Shown: positions 24,807 to 33,937 of the stretch, piece by piece
Numbering within the stretch: position 1 is the stretch's first letter
How the letters are laid out: every line of letters starts with the position of its first letter
Assembly (NCBI RefSeq): GCF_009884975.1
Contig: NZ_CP041970.1
Location: 1,488,001 to 1,552,000, forward strand
Direction of reading: 5' to 3'
Length of the DNA: 64,000 nt
Origin: Acinetobacter dispersus
GTDB lineage: Bacteria; Pseudomonadota; Gammaproteobacteria; Pseudomonadales; Moraxellaceae
Notes under the pieces: generated by a model
The model's input: the letters and a program-made list of their open reading frames with translations, nothing else
The model's database searches: none
What the model was told of the DNA's origin: nothing
Position numbers and translations under genes: made by a program

Positions 24807-26030
24807 ATGACCTCTTATCAAGAACTACAAGGTTTTGCCAAAACCAATTTTAAAGCAGCGCATGTTATTCAGAGCGATAGCGAAGCTCTAGAAATTGCGA
24901 CTCAACTCAGTCAACAGTTTAAACAAGCGGCGGTTGAACGTGATGCCAATCGAAACTTGCCGTTTACTGAAATCGAAACCTATAGTCAGTCAGGTTTATG
25001 GGCAATTACGGTACCTAAGCAATACGGCGGTGCAGAGGTTTCCAGTCTAACCGTAGCCAAAGTCATTGCCCTGTTTAGTGGTGCGGACGGTTCAATCGGT
25101 CAGATTCCACAAAACCATTTTTATGCATTGGAAGTATTACGCAATACTGGTACGGAAGCGCAAAAGAAACGCCTCTATCAAGAAGTGTTACAAGGTGCGC
25201 GTTTTGGTAATGCGCTGGCTGAGTTTAAAACCCGTACTTCTGCACATAAGCAAACCACATTGATTCCAAGTGAAAACGGCTATCTGATTCAAGGGGAAAA
25301 ATTTTATTGCACAGGCAGTCTATTCGCCCATCGTATTCCAACCTTAGTGGTGGATGAAGCAGGTAATGAGTTTCTGGCTTTTGTACAACGCGACAGCCAA
25401 GGCCTTGAGCTGATTGATGATTGGTCTGGTTTTGGTCAACGCACCACAGGCAGTGGTACAGTCAAATTTAATCAGGTCTTTGTTGCCAAAGAAGATGTCA
25501 TTCCTTTTGATACCGCATTCAAGCAGTTGTCATTAGTCGGACCATTTGCACAAATCATGCATGCTGCGATTGAAGTTGGGATTGCCCGTGCCGCATTTGA
25601 GGAAACACTACAACGCGTGCGTGTGGCTCGCCCTTGGATTGATGCCAATATTGATTCCGCCACTCAAGACCCTTTAACCCTGTCTGAGCTGGGTCGTGTG
25701 GCAACCGATGTCAAAGCCAGCGAATTACTCCTTAAACAAGCAGCTCGATCTGTTGATGCTGCTAAATATGAGTTGAATGCTGAGACCTTGGCCAAAGCCT
25801 CGATTGATGTTGCAAAAATACGTGCACATAGTACTGAAACAGCATTAAAGGCATCATCGAAACTGATTGAATTGGCGGGTAGTCGTGGCAGTCAACGTGC
25901 AGATGGGTTGGATCGTCATTGGCGTAATGCACGTGTACATACCTTGCATGATGCTGCACGCTGGAAATATTACTTTATCGGTAATTATGTGTTGAATGGC
26001 ATTCTGCCGCCACGTCGGGGGACTTTGTAA
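24807..26030 (+). CDS. SfnB-like acyl-CoA dehydrogenase-family flavoprotein, second copy
   Basis: 407 residues, a clear tandem paralogue of the preceding gene. The two share VPKQYGGAEVSS/VPQQYGGAFVS, IPQNHFYALE/IPQNQFGLLN, GEKFYCTG/GEKFYSTG, GFGQRTTGSGTVKF and AGSRGSQRADGLDRHWRNARVHTLHD. Gaps in similarity are in the loop after the IPQN motif and the middle domain. AAGGAGC stands about 10 bases before the ATG at 24807, and 13 bases separate it from the first copy. It overlaps the next start by one base (TAATG). Two paralogues could act on different substrates or form a mixed oligomer. Confidence 0.88.
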   Translation: MTSYQELQGFAKTNFKAAHVIQSDSEALEIATQLSQQFKQAAVERDANRNLPFTEIETYSQSGLWAITVPKQYGGAEVSSLTVAKVIALFSGADGSIGQIPQNHFYALEVLRNTGTEAQKKRLYQEVLQGARFGNALAEFKTRTSAHKQTTLIPSENGYLIQGEKFYCTGSLFAHRIPTLVVDEAGNEFLAFVQRDSQGLELIDDWSGFGQRTTGSGTVKFNQVFVAKEDVIPFDTAFKQLSLVGPFAQIMHAAIEVGIARAAFEETLQRVRVARPWIDANIDSATQDPLTLSELGRVATDVKASELLLKQAARSVDAAKYELNAETLAKASIDVAKIRAHSTETALKASSKLIELAGSRGSQRADGLDRHWRNARVHTLHDAARWKYYFIGNYVLNGILPPRRGTL

Positions 26031-27442
26031 TGAGTCAAATGACTGCTAAAAAAATCTTGTTAAATGCCTTTGATATGAACAGTGTCGGTCATATCAATCA
26101 TGGCTTATGGACGCATCCGCGTGATCAATCACATCGCTTTAATGAGCTGAGTTATTGGACCGAATTGGCACAGACTCTGGAACAAGGTTTGTTTGATGGC
26201 TTATTCCTTGCTGATATTACAGGTGTTTATGATGTCTATCAGAATGGCATCGATCTCACCCTGAAAGAATCGATTCAGTTACCAAGTCATGATCCTTCTA
26301 CCCTAATTTCGGCGATGGCTTTGGTCACGCAGAATTTGAGTTTTGGCGTGACCGTCAATCTCAGCTATGAACAGCCCTACCAATTTGCACGGCGATTTGC
26401 CAGTCTTGATCATTTAACCCAAGGTCGTCTCGGCTGGAATATTGTCACAGGTTATCTGGATAGTGCCGAACGCTTAATTGGGCAAAAAGGTTTAAAAGAT
26501 CATGATGCGCGCTATGATCAAGCCGAGGAGTTTTTACAGCTTTGCTATAAATATTGGGAAGGTTCTTGGGAAAATGATGCCTTAAAAAAAGATAAACAAC
26601 AGCGTGTTTTTACTGATCCGAACAAGGTCCACTCGATCAATCATCAAGGGCAATATTACCAAAGCCAAGGTGTGTTTCAAGTTGCGCCTTCCGTTCAACG
26701 TACTCCAACACTCTTCCAAGCAGGTGCTTCACCGAAAGGACTACAGTTTGCCACACGCCATGCCGAATGTATTTTTATTGGTGGTGATCAGCCTGAAAAG
26801 ATTCGTCAGCAAGTTAATAAAATACGATTACAAGCACAGCAACAAGGTCGAGATGAAGATGCAATTAAAATCTTTGTCGGCATTACCGTGGTGGTGGCTG
26901 AAACACATGAACTTGCCCAGCAAAAACTGGCTGAATATCGCCAATATGCCAGCCCTGAAGCAGGTTTAGCACATTACGCCAGTTCAGTCGGAATTGATCT
27001 TGCCAAGTTTGCAGATGATGAAGCGATTCCTTATCAAAAGAGCAACAGCATTGCTTCTGTCAATGAAAAATTTAAAGAACAGCGTATTAGTAAAAATGAC
27101 TTAAAAGCACAGCATGTTTTAGGTGGACGTTATCCGCTCATCGTCGGCAGTGGCACTGAAGTTGCGGAATACCTGATTGAACTGCTTGATCAGACCGGCA
27201 TTGATGGTTTTAACCTGACTCGTACGGTTGCACCAGAATCACACCATGATTTTATTCAACTGGTAATTCCTGAGTTACAGCAACGTGGACGTTATAAAAC
27301 TGAATATGCCACAGGTTCACTGCGGAACAAACTGTTTGCCCAAGGCGATCATTTAGCTGCAAGCCATCCTGCTGATCAGTTCCGATGTAGACCGCATAAC
27401 AACGCAGATGACCTAAAAATAATTGAAGAAATTAGTGCTTAA
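26030..27442 (+). CDS. LLM-class flavin-dependent monooxygenase (NtaA/SnaA/DszA family)
   Basis: 470 residues, the usual size of this FMNH2-dependent group. The N-terminus has the family pattern KILLNAFDMNSVGHINHGLW, then EQGLFDGLFLADITGVYDVY, QNLSFGVTVNLSYEQPYQFARRFASLDHLTQGRLGWNIVTGY and PTLFQAGASPKGLQFATRHAECIF. Relatives cleave sulfones, nitrilotriacetate or dibenzothiophene sulfone with reduced flavin. Next to SfnB-like proteins and a MetQ-type transporter, an organosulfur substrate is likely. It overlaps the upstream stop by one base. No flavin reductase gene is in the operon, so one must be supplied elsewhere. Confidence 0.92.
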   Translation: MSQMTAKKILLNAFDMNSVGHINHGLWTHPRDQSHRFNELSYWTELAQTLEQGLFDGLFLADITGVYDVYQNGIDLTLKESIQLPSHDPSTLISAMALVTQNLSFGVTVNLSYEQPYQFARRFASLDHLTQGRLGWNIVTGYLDSAERLIGQKGLKDHDARYDQAEEFLQLCYKYWEGSWENDALKKDKQQRVFTDPNKVHSINHQGQYYQSQGVFQVAPSVQRTPTLFQAGASPKGLQFATRHAECIFIGGDQPEKIRQQVNKIRLQAQQQGRDEDAIKIFVGITVVVAETHELAQQKLAEYRQYASPEAGLAHYASSVGIDLAKFADDEAIPYQKSNSIASVNEKFKEQRISKNDLKAQHVLGGRYPLIVGSGTEVAEYLIELLDQTGIDGFNLTRTVAPESHHDFIQLVIPELQQRGRYKTEYATGSLRNKLFAQGDHLAASHPADQFRCRPHNNADDLKIIEEISA

Positions 27443-27469
27443 CATTTAAGAAAAGAATTGGAGAAATAT

Positions 27470-28300
27470 ATGGCTCAAACAGCCTCTAAAAAATGGCTTG
27501 GTATTGGCCTTGTCGTCGTTGTTGCGATTATTGCCTTATTGATTTGGAATAAACAAAGACAGAACCATAGCAGTGAACTTGTGATTGGGATCAGTCCTTC
27601 TTTTGCCCATCCATTGCAAGTTGCAGTGGATGAAGCCAAACAGCAAGGTTTGAATGTCAAATTGGTCGAGTTTTCCGATTGGAATACGCCTAACATCACT
27701 TTGAATCATGGTGATATTGATGCGAACTTTTTCCAGCATCAACCTTTTTTGGATAATGCCATTAAAGAAACTGGCTTTAAATTAAAGTCATTTGCTGCGG
27801 GTGCGGCTTCACATGTTGGACTGTATTCAAAAAAATATAAAAGTTTTGATGAACTCCCGAATGGTGCCACTGTTGCGATTCCGAATGATCCTGTCAATCA
27901 AGGCCGTGCTTTATTGCTATTGCAACAAGCCAAGTTGATTGAGCTGAAAGACAGCAACAATCACCTTTCTGCACTGAAAGACATTACAGCGAATCCGAAG
28001 AACCTGAAATTTACCGAAGTTGAAGGCCCTCAAACTGCGCGTGCGATTGATGATGTTGATCTCGCTTTTGGCTATCCACATTACTTACGTTTAGCCAAAA
28101 CGGCTGATCCTGAAAGTGCCTTATTGTTTGATGACAACACCAATAAACGTTATGCGATTTTATTTGTGGTTCGCGATGACTATCAGGACAAGGACAACAA
28201 ACTACAGAAATTTGTCGAGATTTATCAAAACTCACCCAAAGTTAAAGCGGCCTTAGATAGCGATTTCGGTCCAACGTTGTGGTTCCCAGGTTGGAAATAA
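27470..28300 (+). CDS. metQ: MetQ/NlpA-family substrate-binding protein, apparently membrane-anchored
   Basis: 276 residues. It has the NlpA fold with VIGISPSFAHPLQVAVDEAK, LNHGDIDANFFQHQPFLD and VAIPNDPVNQGRALLLLQ. In place of a lipobox, the N-terminus has a single hydrophobic helix (KWLGIGLVVVVAIIALLIWN) followed by KQRQNHSSE and no cysteine, so it is probably held in the inner membrane by an uncleaved anchor. GGAGAAATAT precedes the ATG at 27470. It supplies the MetN-MetI transporter encoded next. The ligand may be methionine or another sulfur compound; the operon context favours the latter. Confidence 0.92.
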   Translation: MAQTASKKWLGIGLVVVVAIIALLIWNKQRQNHSSELVIGISPSFAHPLQVAVDEAKQQGLNVKLVEFSDWNTPNITLNHGDIDANFFQHQPFLDNAIKETGFKLKSFAAGAASHVGLYSKKYKSFDELPNGATVAIPNDPVNQGRALLLLQQAKLIELKDSNNHLSALKDITANPKNLKFTEVEGPQTARAIDDVDLAFGYPHYLRLAKTADPESALLFDDNTNKRYAILFVVRDDYQDKDNKLQKFVEIYQNSPKVKAALDSDFGPTLWFPGWK

Positions 28301-28311
28301 GGAGAACAATC

Positions 28312-29382
28312 ATGGTGAGTTTTGGTTCACAGGTCGATTTTTCAGTCCCGCATCTGAAAATACGCAGTTTAAATAAGTTTTATGATGTACAGGGCCAACG
28401 CTTACATGCCTTAAAAGAGATTAATATCGATATTCCCAAAGCACAGATTGTCGGAATTATCGGAAAAAGCGGAGCCGGTAAATCTTCCCTGCTCCGCACC
28501 CTAAATGGACTGGAGTCAATTGATAGCGGTAGCATCCTGATTCATCAGCAAAATATTGCTGAACTCAGCCATGCCGAGTTGATCAAAACTCGGCAGAAAA
28601 TTGGCATGATTTTTCAGCATTTTAATTTAATGTCTGCCAAAACGGTGTGGGAAAATGTGGCTCTACCACTGCGGATCGCAGCTTATGACAAGGCTGAGAT
28701 TGAGCAACGGGTCAGTGATGTCCTGACACTGGTAGGTTTGGATGCAAAACGACATGATTATCCCTCGCAACTGTCAGGAGGACAGAAACAACGTGTCGGT
28801 ATTGCCCGAGCCTTGGTGTCGCAACCTGAAATCCTGCTCTGTGATGAAGCCACTTCTGCACTCGACCCTGAAAGTACCGCCAATATTCTGGCTTTGCTGA
28901 AACAGATTAATCAGGAACTTGGTTTGACGATTGTCCTGATCACCCATGAAATGCAGGTCATCCAGGAGATTTGTGATCAGGTGGTCGTGATTGATCAGGG
29001 TGAAATTGTTGAAGCCGGGCAAGTCTGGTCGGTATTTTCCAATCCGCAACAACAGATCACACAGGAATTACTCAATTTTGAACAGGTGAATTTACCCTTT
29101 GAGTTGAGCCAAACCATTCTGCCTCAGAGTACGCATCAGATTTTAAAATTGAAATATGTCAGTGAATCGAAATCGGTGCCTGATTTATATGAACTATTGA
29201 ATGGCTTTAATAGTCCCGTTCAGGTGTATTACAGTCAAATTGATAGCATTCAGCAACGTACCATTGGCTCATTAATTATCGGGATTCGCAATCTCGACTT
29301 TGATCTCAACCACTCACAATCTGAAAAACATCCTGCAATAACACAACTTGAGGTGATCGGTTATGTACAATCAACTCATTGA
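28312..29382 (+). CDS. metN: MetN-type ABC transporter ATP-binding protein
   Basis: 356 residues. Walker A GKSGAGKSS, signature LSGGQKQR, Walker B LLCDEATSALD and the switch histidine (ITHEMQV) are visible. The C-terminal 100 residues (about 265-356) form the NIL regulatory domain typical of MetN, which binds the substrate from the cytosol and inhibits transport. AAGGAGAAC precedes the ATG at 28312. The gene overlaps metI by 20 bases. Confidence 0.95.
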   Translation: MVSFGSQVDFSVPHLKIRSLNKFYDVQGQRLHALKEINIDIPKAQIVGIIGKSGAGKSSLLRTLNGLESIDSGSILIHQQNIAELSHAELIKTRQKIGMIFQHFNLMSAKTVWENVALPLRIAAYDKAEIEQRVSDVLTLVGLDAKRHDYPSQLSGGQKQRVGIARALVSQPEILLCDEATSALDPESTANILALLKQINQELGLTIVLITHEMQVIQEICDQVVVIDQGEIVEAGQVWSVFSNPQQQITQELLNFEQVNLPFELSQTILPQSTHQILKLKYVSESKSVPDLYELLNGFNSPVQVYYSQIDSIQQRTIGSLIIGIRNLDFDLNHSQSEKHPAITQLEVIGYVQSTH

Positions 29383-30022
29383 TCTACTACTGACAGGAAC
29401 CACCGATACTTTGATCATGGTCGGTGTTTCTGCGATTCTCGCTTTTTTGATTGGTCTGCCAATTGCCTTAATTTTGGTGAGTACTGCTGATTTTGGGATT
29501 TATCCTTCCAAGAAAATCAATCAGTCCTTAGGCTGGATCATTAACATCACTCGATCAGTCCCCTTCCTGATTTTGATGGTGGCTCTGATTCCATTTACCC
29601 GATGGATCGTCGGTACCAGTTATGGGGTGTTAGCTGCAGTTGTACCCTTAACCATCGCCGCGATTCCATTCTTCGCCCGTATTGCAGAAGTTAGTCTACG
29701 TGAAGTCGATCAAGGGTTGATTGAGGCAGCACAAGCGATGGGCTGTAACCGCAAGCAGATTCTTTGGCATGTATTGCTTCCTGAAGCTTTGCCAGGGATA
29801 GTTGCAGGCTTTACCGTGACTATTGTCACCATGATCAGTTCTTCTGCCATTGCAGGTGCGATTGGTGCTGGTGGTTTGGGCGATATCGCCTATCGCTACG
29901 GCTATCAACGTTTTGATATGCAAGTGATGCTTGCGGTGATTTTAGTCCTGATTGTTTTGGTCATGTTGGTACAAACCACAGGCGATAATATTGCCAAACA
30001 GCTCGATAAACGCAAAGTTTAA
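29363..30022 (+). CDS. metI: MetI-type ABC transporter permease
   Basis: 219 residues, with five membrane segments and the EAA cytoplasmic loop (VDQGLIEAAQAMGCNRKQIL ... LPEALPGI) that docks on MetN. IITRSVPFLILMVALIPFTR is typical MetI. It starts within the end of metN, so expression is coupled. No strong terminator follows before ychF. Confidence 0.95.
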   Translation: MYNQLIDLLLTGTTDTLIMVGVSAILAFLIGLPIALILVSTADFGIYPSKKINQSLGWIINITRSVPFLILMVALIPFTRWIVGTSYGVLAAVVPLTIAAIPFFARIAEVSLREVDQGLIEAAQAMGCNRKQILWHVLLPEALPGIVAGFTVTIVTMISSSAIAGAIGAGGLGDIAYRYGYQRFDMQVMLAVILVLIVLVMLVQTTGDNIAKQLDKRKV

Positions 30023-30121
30023 GCTCGAAATAAAAATCCACACTCGCCATGACCTGACTTTGTCATGGCTTTCATGTAAAATCAGCAGCAATTTTTAAAT
30101 AACACATTTGTGAGTGGTTTC

Positions 30122-31213
30122 ATGGGTTTTAATTGCGGTATTGTTGGTCTGCCAAACGTAGGTAAATCTACATTGTTCAATGCATTAACAAAGGCAGCGA
30201 TTGCAGCTGAAAACTTTCCGTTCTGTACCATTGAACCGAATACAGGTATTGTTCCTGTTCCAGATCCACGTTTAGACAAACTTACAACGATTGTTAAACC
30301 GCAACGTGTTATTCCAACCACAATGGAATTTGTTGATATCGCAGGTTTGGTTGCTGGTGCATCAAAAGGTGAAGGCTTGGGTAACCAATTCCTTGCCAAT
30401 ATCCGTGAAACAGATGCCATTGCCCATGTAGTTCGTTGCTTCGAAGATGAAAACGTGATTCACGTAAATGGTAAAATTGACCCATTAGATGACATTGCAA
30501 CCATCAACACTGAACTTGCACTTGCTGACCTTGATACCGTTGCTAAAGCGTTATTACGCTTAACTAAAGCAGCAAAAGGCGGCGATAAAGAAGCGCTTGC
30601 AACTAAAGCAGTGTTAGAAAAAATCCAACCTTTACTTAATGAAGGTAAACCAGCGCGTGCAGCTGACCTTTCTGATGATGAACGTAAAGCAGTCCGTGGT
30701 TTTGGTTTAATGACGCTTAAACCAACGATGTATATTGCCAACGTGGCAGAAGACGGTTTTGAAAATAATCCACATCTTGAAGCGGTAAAAAAACTTGCTG
30801 CTGAAGAGAATGCCATTGTTGTACCACTTTGCAACCAAATCGAAGCTGAAATTTCATTATTAGAAGATGAAGATCGCGCTGAATTCTTGGAAGCGATGGG
30901 CATGGAAGAACCAGGCTTAAACGTCGTGATTCGTGCAGGTTATAGCTTACTTGGCTTACAAACTTACTTCACTGCTGGCGTACAAGAAGTTCGTGCTTGG
31001 ACGGTTAAGGTCGGTGCGACTGCGCCACAAGCAGCTGGTGTGATTCACACTGACTTTGAAAAAGGCTTTATCCGTGCTGAATGTGTGGCTTATGATGATT
31101 TCATCCAATATAACGGTGAAAATGGCGCCAAAGAAGCAGGCAAATGGCGTTTAGAAGGTAAAACCTATGTCGTTCAAGACGGCGATGTATTACACTTCCG
31201 CTTTAACGTATAA
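30122..31213 (+). CDS. ychF: Redox-regulated ribosome-associated GTPase/ATPase YchF
   Basis: 363 residues, identical in length to E. coli YchF. The G1 motif GLPNVGKST, the switch region [13 protein letters not shown]3 [10 protein letters not shown], the ATP-favouring G4 region (CNQIEAEI in the NxxE position) and the C-terminal TGS domain are visible. It is an Obg-like ATPase that modulates translation and stress responses. A GTG upstream at 30110 is in frame, but the ATG at 30122 gives the conserved MGFNCGIVG start. Confidence 0.97.
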   Translation: MGFNCGIVGLPNVGKSTLFNALTKAAIAAENFPFCTIEPNTGIVPVPDPRLDKLTTIVKPQRVIPTTMEFVDIAGLVAGASKGEGLGNQFLANIRETDAIAHVVRCFEDENVIHVNGKIDPLDDIATINTELALADLDTVAKALLRLTKAAKGGDKEALATKAVLEKIQPLLNEGKPARAADLSDDERKAVRGFGLMTLKPTMYIANVAEDGFENNPHLEAVKKLAAEENAIVVPLCNQIEAEISLLEDEDRAEFLEAMGMEEPGLNVVIRAGYSLLGLQTYFTAGVQEVRAWTVKVGATAPQAAGVIHTDFEKGFIRAECVAYDDFIQYNGENGAKEAGKWRLEGKTYVVQDGDVLHFRFNV

Positions 31214-31231
31214 ATCAGTTTTTTGATTTCC

Positions 31232-31267
31232 AAACCGCCAGTAATGACCTTATTGGCGGTTTTTTTA
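31232..31267. terminator. Terminator after ychF
   Basis: AAACCGCCA / TGGCGGTTT arms with a loop that can extend pairing (GTAAT/ATT), then T-run. Confidence 0.85.
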
Positions 31268-31301
31268 TTTGCACAATGATAACTACAATTTTAATAGCCC
31301 A

Positions 31302-31871
31302 TTAATTCAATAATTTTTGCAATTGCTGAGTCACATGCTGCCGTGCTTTTTTCTGCTTGAAGATCGTCGGAATATGCAATAAAAAGAATGAATAACGATA
31401 TTTTTTATGGTCACGCAAAGCTTCACTCAAATAATGATAGAGCTCAATTGCGGCTTCACGGTGAAAGGCCCATAAGGCCTGTTGCCGATACATCACCACA
31501 TAATAGGCATCATTCGGCCAGTTCAATTCATGTTTCTGCCGATAACCACAAGATGCACATATCACCCCACCCCGACTTTGCACGGAATAGCGTGTACTCC
31601 AAGCTGTTGAACCATAACCTTCTGGTAAGTCGTGGATCTGGTCAATAGCGCTAGAAAGATTCGGATAATAAAATGCAGCATGCCAGAAACCACCACAAGC
31701 ATCCTGAAAACGCGCATATTCAAAATCTGTATGCTGCTGAAAATAATCGACATCTTTTTTTAACGGAATCTTCGCCAATCGGGCAAATTCAAAATCTGCC
31801 TTGGCCTGACATGCGGGACACTTAATGTTTAATTTGCAAGGTAATGACCAATATTCGTAAATTCCTGTCAT
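31302..31871 (-). CDS. Zinc-ribbon-like protein of unknown function (about 189 aa)
   Basis: Two Cys-x2-Cys pairs are visible: CPAC (near residue 18) and CASC (near residue 105), the latter followed by GYRQKHELNW. Together they could bind one zinc or frame an inserted domain. In between lies a segment with many aromatic residues (FQDACGGFWHAAFYYPNLS, YGSTAWSTRYSVQS). No membrane helix. The frame stays open to 31967, but I choose the ATG at 31871 because the upstream residues look non-coding. No good ribosome-binding site at either. Function unknown. Confidence 0.75.
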   Translation of the reverse strand: MTGIYEYWSLPCKLNIKCPACQAKADFEFARLAKIPLKKDVDYFQQHTDFEYARFQDACGGFWHAAFYYPNLSSAIDQIHDLPEGYGSTAWSTRYSVQSRGGVICASCGYRQKHELNWPNDAYYVVMYRQQALWAFHREAAIELYHYLSEALRDHKKYRYSFFLLHIPTIFKQKKARQHVTQQLQKLLN

Positions 31872-32006
31872 GTGTTTTTTAATTCTGACTACTACATTTG
31901 AATAGAGATAGCTTAGCAACTGAACGAGTTTTTTAGAATCTTTCAATCTAATCAATGAAAAAGCCAAGCTTGATCAACTTAGCTTTGTATATGTGCGTTC
32001 AGAGCA

Positions 32007-32540
32007 TCAAGCGACTGTTTGCGGCTTCATATCCATTTCTGCGCGTTTCATTTGGGCTTCTTTTAAAATCCTTTGATGCAACGGCTTACGGAAACCTAGT
32101 AAGAAAACAAATTCAGCCAAAACAAATAAAGGCCCGATGGCCAAACCGATCAGATCATCAACAAAGGCTGGTTTTTTCTTTTCAAAATAATGGCCCACGA
32201 ATTGGAATACCCAACCCACCACAAAGATACCGATACTCGCACCTAGCCAACTCCACATTGCTAAAGCCGCAATTTTCACAGCCAATGGATAAGCCAAGAC
32301 AAATAAAATCAGCATCAAAATACCAAACAACTTATCCAGTGAAATATAATAAATCGTACTTAGGACAATAAGCAGCATGGCTAAAGTAATTGAAAAGCCA
32401 GAAATTTCTACGCCAGCACGCGCTGTTAAACACAGAATAGAAAATACAATTAAAGGAATACCCACAAAATGAGTCACAACATTATTTCGATCTAAGTGAT
32501 AAGCCGCATATTGACTAAGTAGACGTTCCAAATTTGTCAT
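32007..32540 (-). CDS. Mpo1-like (DUF962) membrane protein
   Basis: 177 residues. The N-terminus (LLSQYAAYHLDRNNVVTHFVGIPLIVFS) matches the Mpo1/YGL010w family, with conserved histidines that bind iron in the yeast dioxygenase, followed by four membrane segments and GWVFQFVGHYFEKKKPAFVDDLIGLAIGPLFV. The yeast member alpha-oxidises 2-hydroxy fatty acids; the bacterial role is untested. GAGGAATGAGCA precedes the ATG. It is divergent from the Crp-type regulator with 77 bases between. Confidence 0.88.
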   Translation of the reverse strand: MTNLERLLSQYAAYHLDRNNVVTHFVGIPLIVFSILCLTARAGVEISGFSITLAMLLIVLSTIYYISLDKLFGILMLILFVLAYPLAVKIAALAMWSWLGASIGIFVVGWVFQFVGHYFEKKKPAFVDDLIGLAIGPLFVLAEFVFLLGFRKPLHQRILKEAQMKRAEMDMKPQTVA

Positions 32541-32617
32541 TGCTCATTCCTCATATAATTCGTTTATGCTATTAATCTATAAGAAATATTGCAGCGAAGT
32601 TGTCATGTAGCTGACAA

Positions 32618-33352
32618 ATGGATTTATTTTTCACCCAGGAACCCGCCGTGCTAGATTCGATTTATATCCAACATTTGCAGAAAAACTCATGGTTTAGCCA
32701 CCTAGCGGAGCCTTTTCAAAATTTTATTATTGAACATGGCAAAAAGCATATCGTTGAGAAAAATGCAGCCGTTTTTAGTGCACAAGATCGATTTGATGGG
32801 GTTTATGGCGTATTGGAAGGCTCAATTAGCTTGGGTTATATCGATGTCAATGGCAATGAAGCGATTGCTGCAATTGCTGAACCGATCATGTGGTTTGGTG
32901 AAATTTCCCTCATTGACCAGCAACCCCGCTCACATGATGCGATTGCATTGAAGAAAAGCGTGGTGCTGCAAATACCAGCACAACCACTCAATGATTTCTT
33001 GCTACAGAATCCGTATTACTGGTATTACTTTGCCCTGCTGACCAGTCAAAAACTACGCTATGTATTTTTAGAGCAAATTGCGATTCAAACCCAAAGCATT
33101 ACCCAGCGTCTGGCACAACGCTTATTGTTTATTTTAGAGGGTTATGGCAATCGTTCGTTTATTCAGGATTTTAGTATTCAAATCTCACAAGACCAATTGG
33201 CCAATATGTTGACGGTATCTAGACAGACTGTAAATCAAGAACTCAACCTGTTCGAAAAGCAAGGCGTCATTCAGCTTGGTTTCAAGAAAATCGAAGTCAT
33301 TGATTTAGATCGGCTTAGAAAATTGGCAACAGTCGGTCACCTAAAAGCGTAA
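32618..33352 (+). CDS. Crp/Fnr-family transcriptional regulator
   Basis: A cyclic-nucleotide-binding beta-roll (about residues 35-125: FDGVYGVLEGSISLGYIDVNGNEAIAAI, WFGEISLID) is joined by a long helix to a C-terminal winged helix-turn-helix (ISQDQLANMLTVSRQTVNQELNLFEKQGVI). No Fnr-type N-terminal cysteine cluster. The ATG at 32618 lacks a ribosome-binding site; a GTG at 32648 (giving MLDSIYIQHL) has AGGA at good distance and may be the true start. The ligand and targets are unknown; the divergent Mpo1-like gene is a candidate. Confidence 0.92.
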   Translation: MDLFFTQEPAVLDSIYIQHLQKNSWFSHLAEPFQNFIIEHGKKHIVEKNAAVFSAQDRFDGVYGVLEGSISLGYIDVNGNEAIAAIAEPIMWFGEISLIDQQPRSHDAIALKKSVVLQIPAQPLNDFLLQNPYYWYYFALLTSQKLRYVFLEQIAIQTQSITQRLAQRLLFILEGYGNRSFIQDFSIQISQDQLANMLTVSRQTVNQELNLFEKQGVIQLGFKKIEVIDLDRLRKLATVGHLKA

Positions 33353-33555
33353 GTATACTATATTGTATTTTAAATGGATAAGCACAGCATTTTTTGCAAT
33401 ATGCTTTTAAGCTTAAACATAAATTAAAAGATAAACTCTCACCATAAAATACTACTGATGCCCTAAAATATTTCACAAAATCAGTCTGCTTTCCTATCTT
33501 CAACACGCATACATTAAAGCTAAGCACTATCGCTTACCCGATGCAGATGACAATC

Positions 33556-33873
33556 ATGAGAAAAATTGCAACGATTTTAACAGCAGGCTTATTTACCGTA
33601 CTCAGCGCTAGCGCATTTGCCTGCCCGAAAGGAACTCAAATCCAAGGTGGTACAGGACCAAATCACAAAGGTGGCAAATGTGTTGCAACAAGTGTGGTAA
33701 AAACCAAGAAAGAAGCAACCAAAGCAAGAGATACTGCAAAGCATGACATGACGAAAATGAAAGATACCGCCAAACACGATGCAATGAAAGCGACAACAGA
33801 TACGAAAAAAGCAGCCAGTACCACAGCAACCAAAGCCAAACAGGAAGCAGCAAAAACGGCCAAAACCTCATAA
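33556..33873 (+). CDS. Exported Lys/Ala-rich LEA-like (hydrophilic) protein
   Basis: Signal peptide MRKIATILTAGLFTVLSASAFA, then a short cysteine-bounded segment (CPKGTQIQGGTGPNHKGGKC), then about 60 residues of low-complexity charged helix with imperfect repeats of ARDTAKHDMTKM / KDTAKHDAMKA / TTDTKKAAST. This Lys-Asp-Thr-Ala pattern resembles late-embryogenesis-abundant or hydrophilin proteins that protect cells in desiccation; histone-like or phasin-like proteins are alternatives. The ATG at 33541 is a possible alternative start. A strong terminator follows. The opposite-strand ORFs here are shadows of the repeat. Confidence 0.8.
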   Translation: MRKIATILTAGLFTVLSASAFACPKGTQIQGGTGPNHKGGKCVATSVVKTKKEATKARDTAKHDMTKMKDTAKHDAMKATTDTKKAASTTATKAKQEAAKTAKTS

Positions 33874-33894
33874 GCGTTTGATGACTTTAACCAT

Positions 33895-33925
33895 AAAAAA
33901 GCGAGATAAAACATCTCGCTTTTTT
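33895..33925. terminator. Bidirectional terminator between the LEA-like gene and the lipoprotein gene
   Basis: AAAAAAGCGAGAT / ATCTCGCTTTTTT with AAAAC loop. Confidence 0.9.
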
Positions 33926-33937
33926 ATTTGTATATGC

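Noticed and set aside
33589..33914. Three long antisense ORFs over the LEA-like gene
   Set aside because: They arise from the low-complexity Lys/Ala repeat read on the other strand; none has a start signal.
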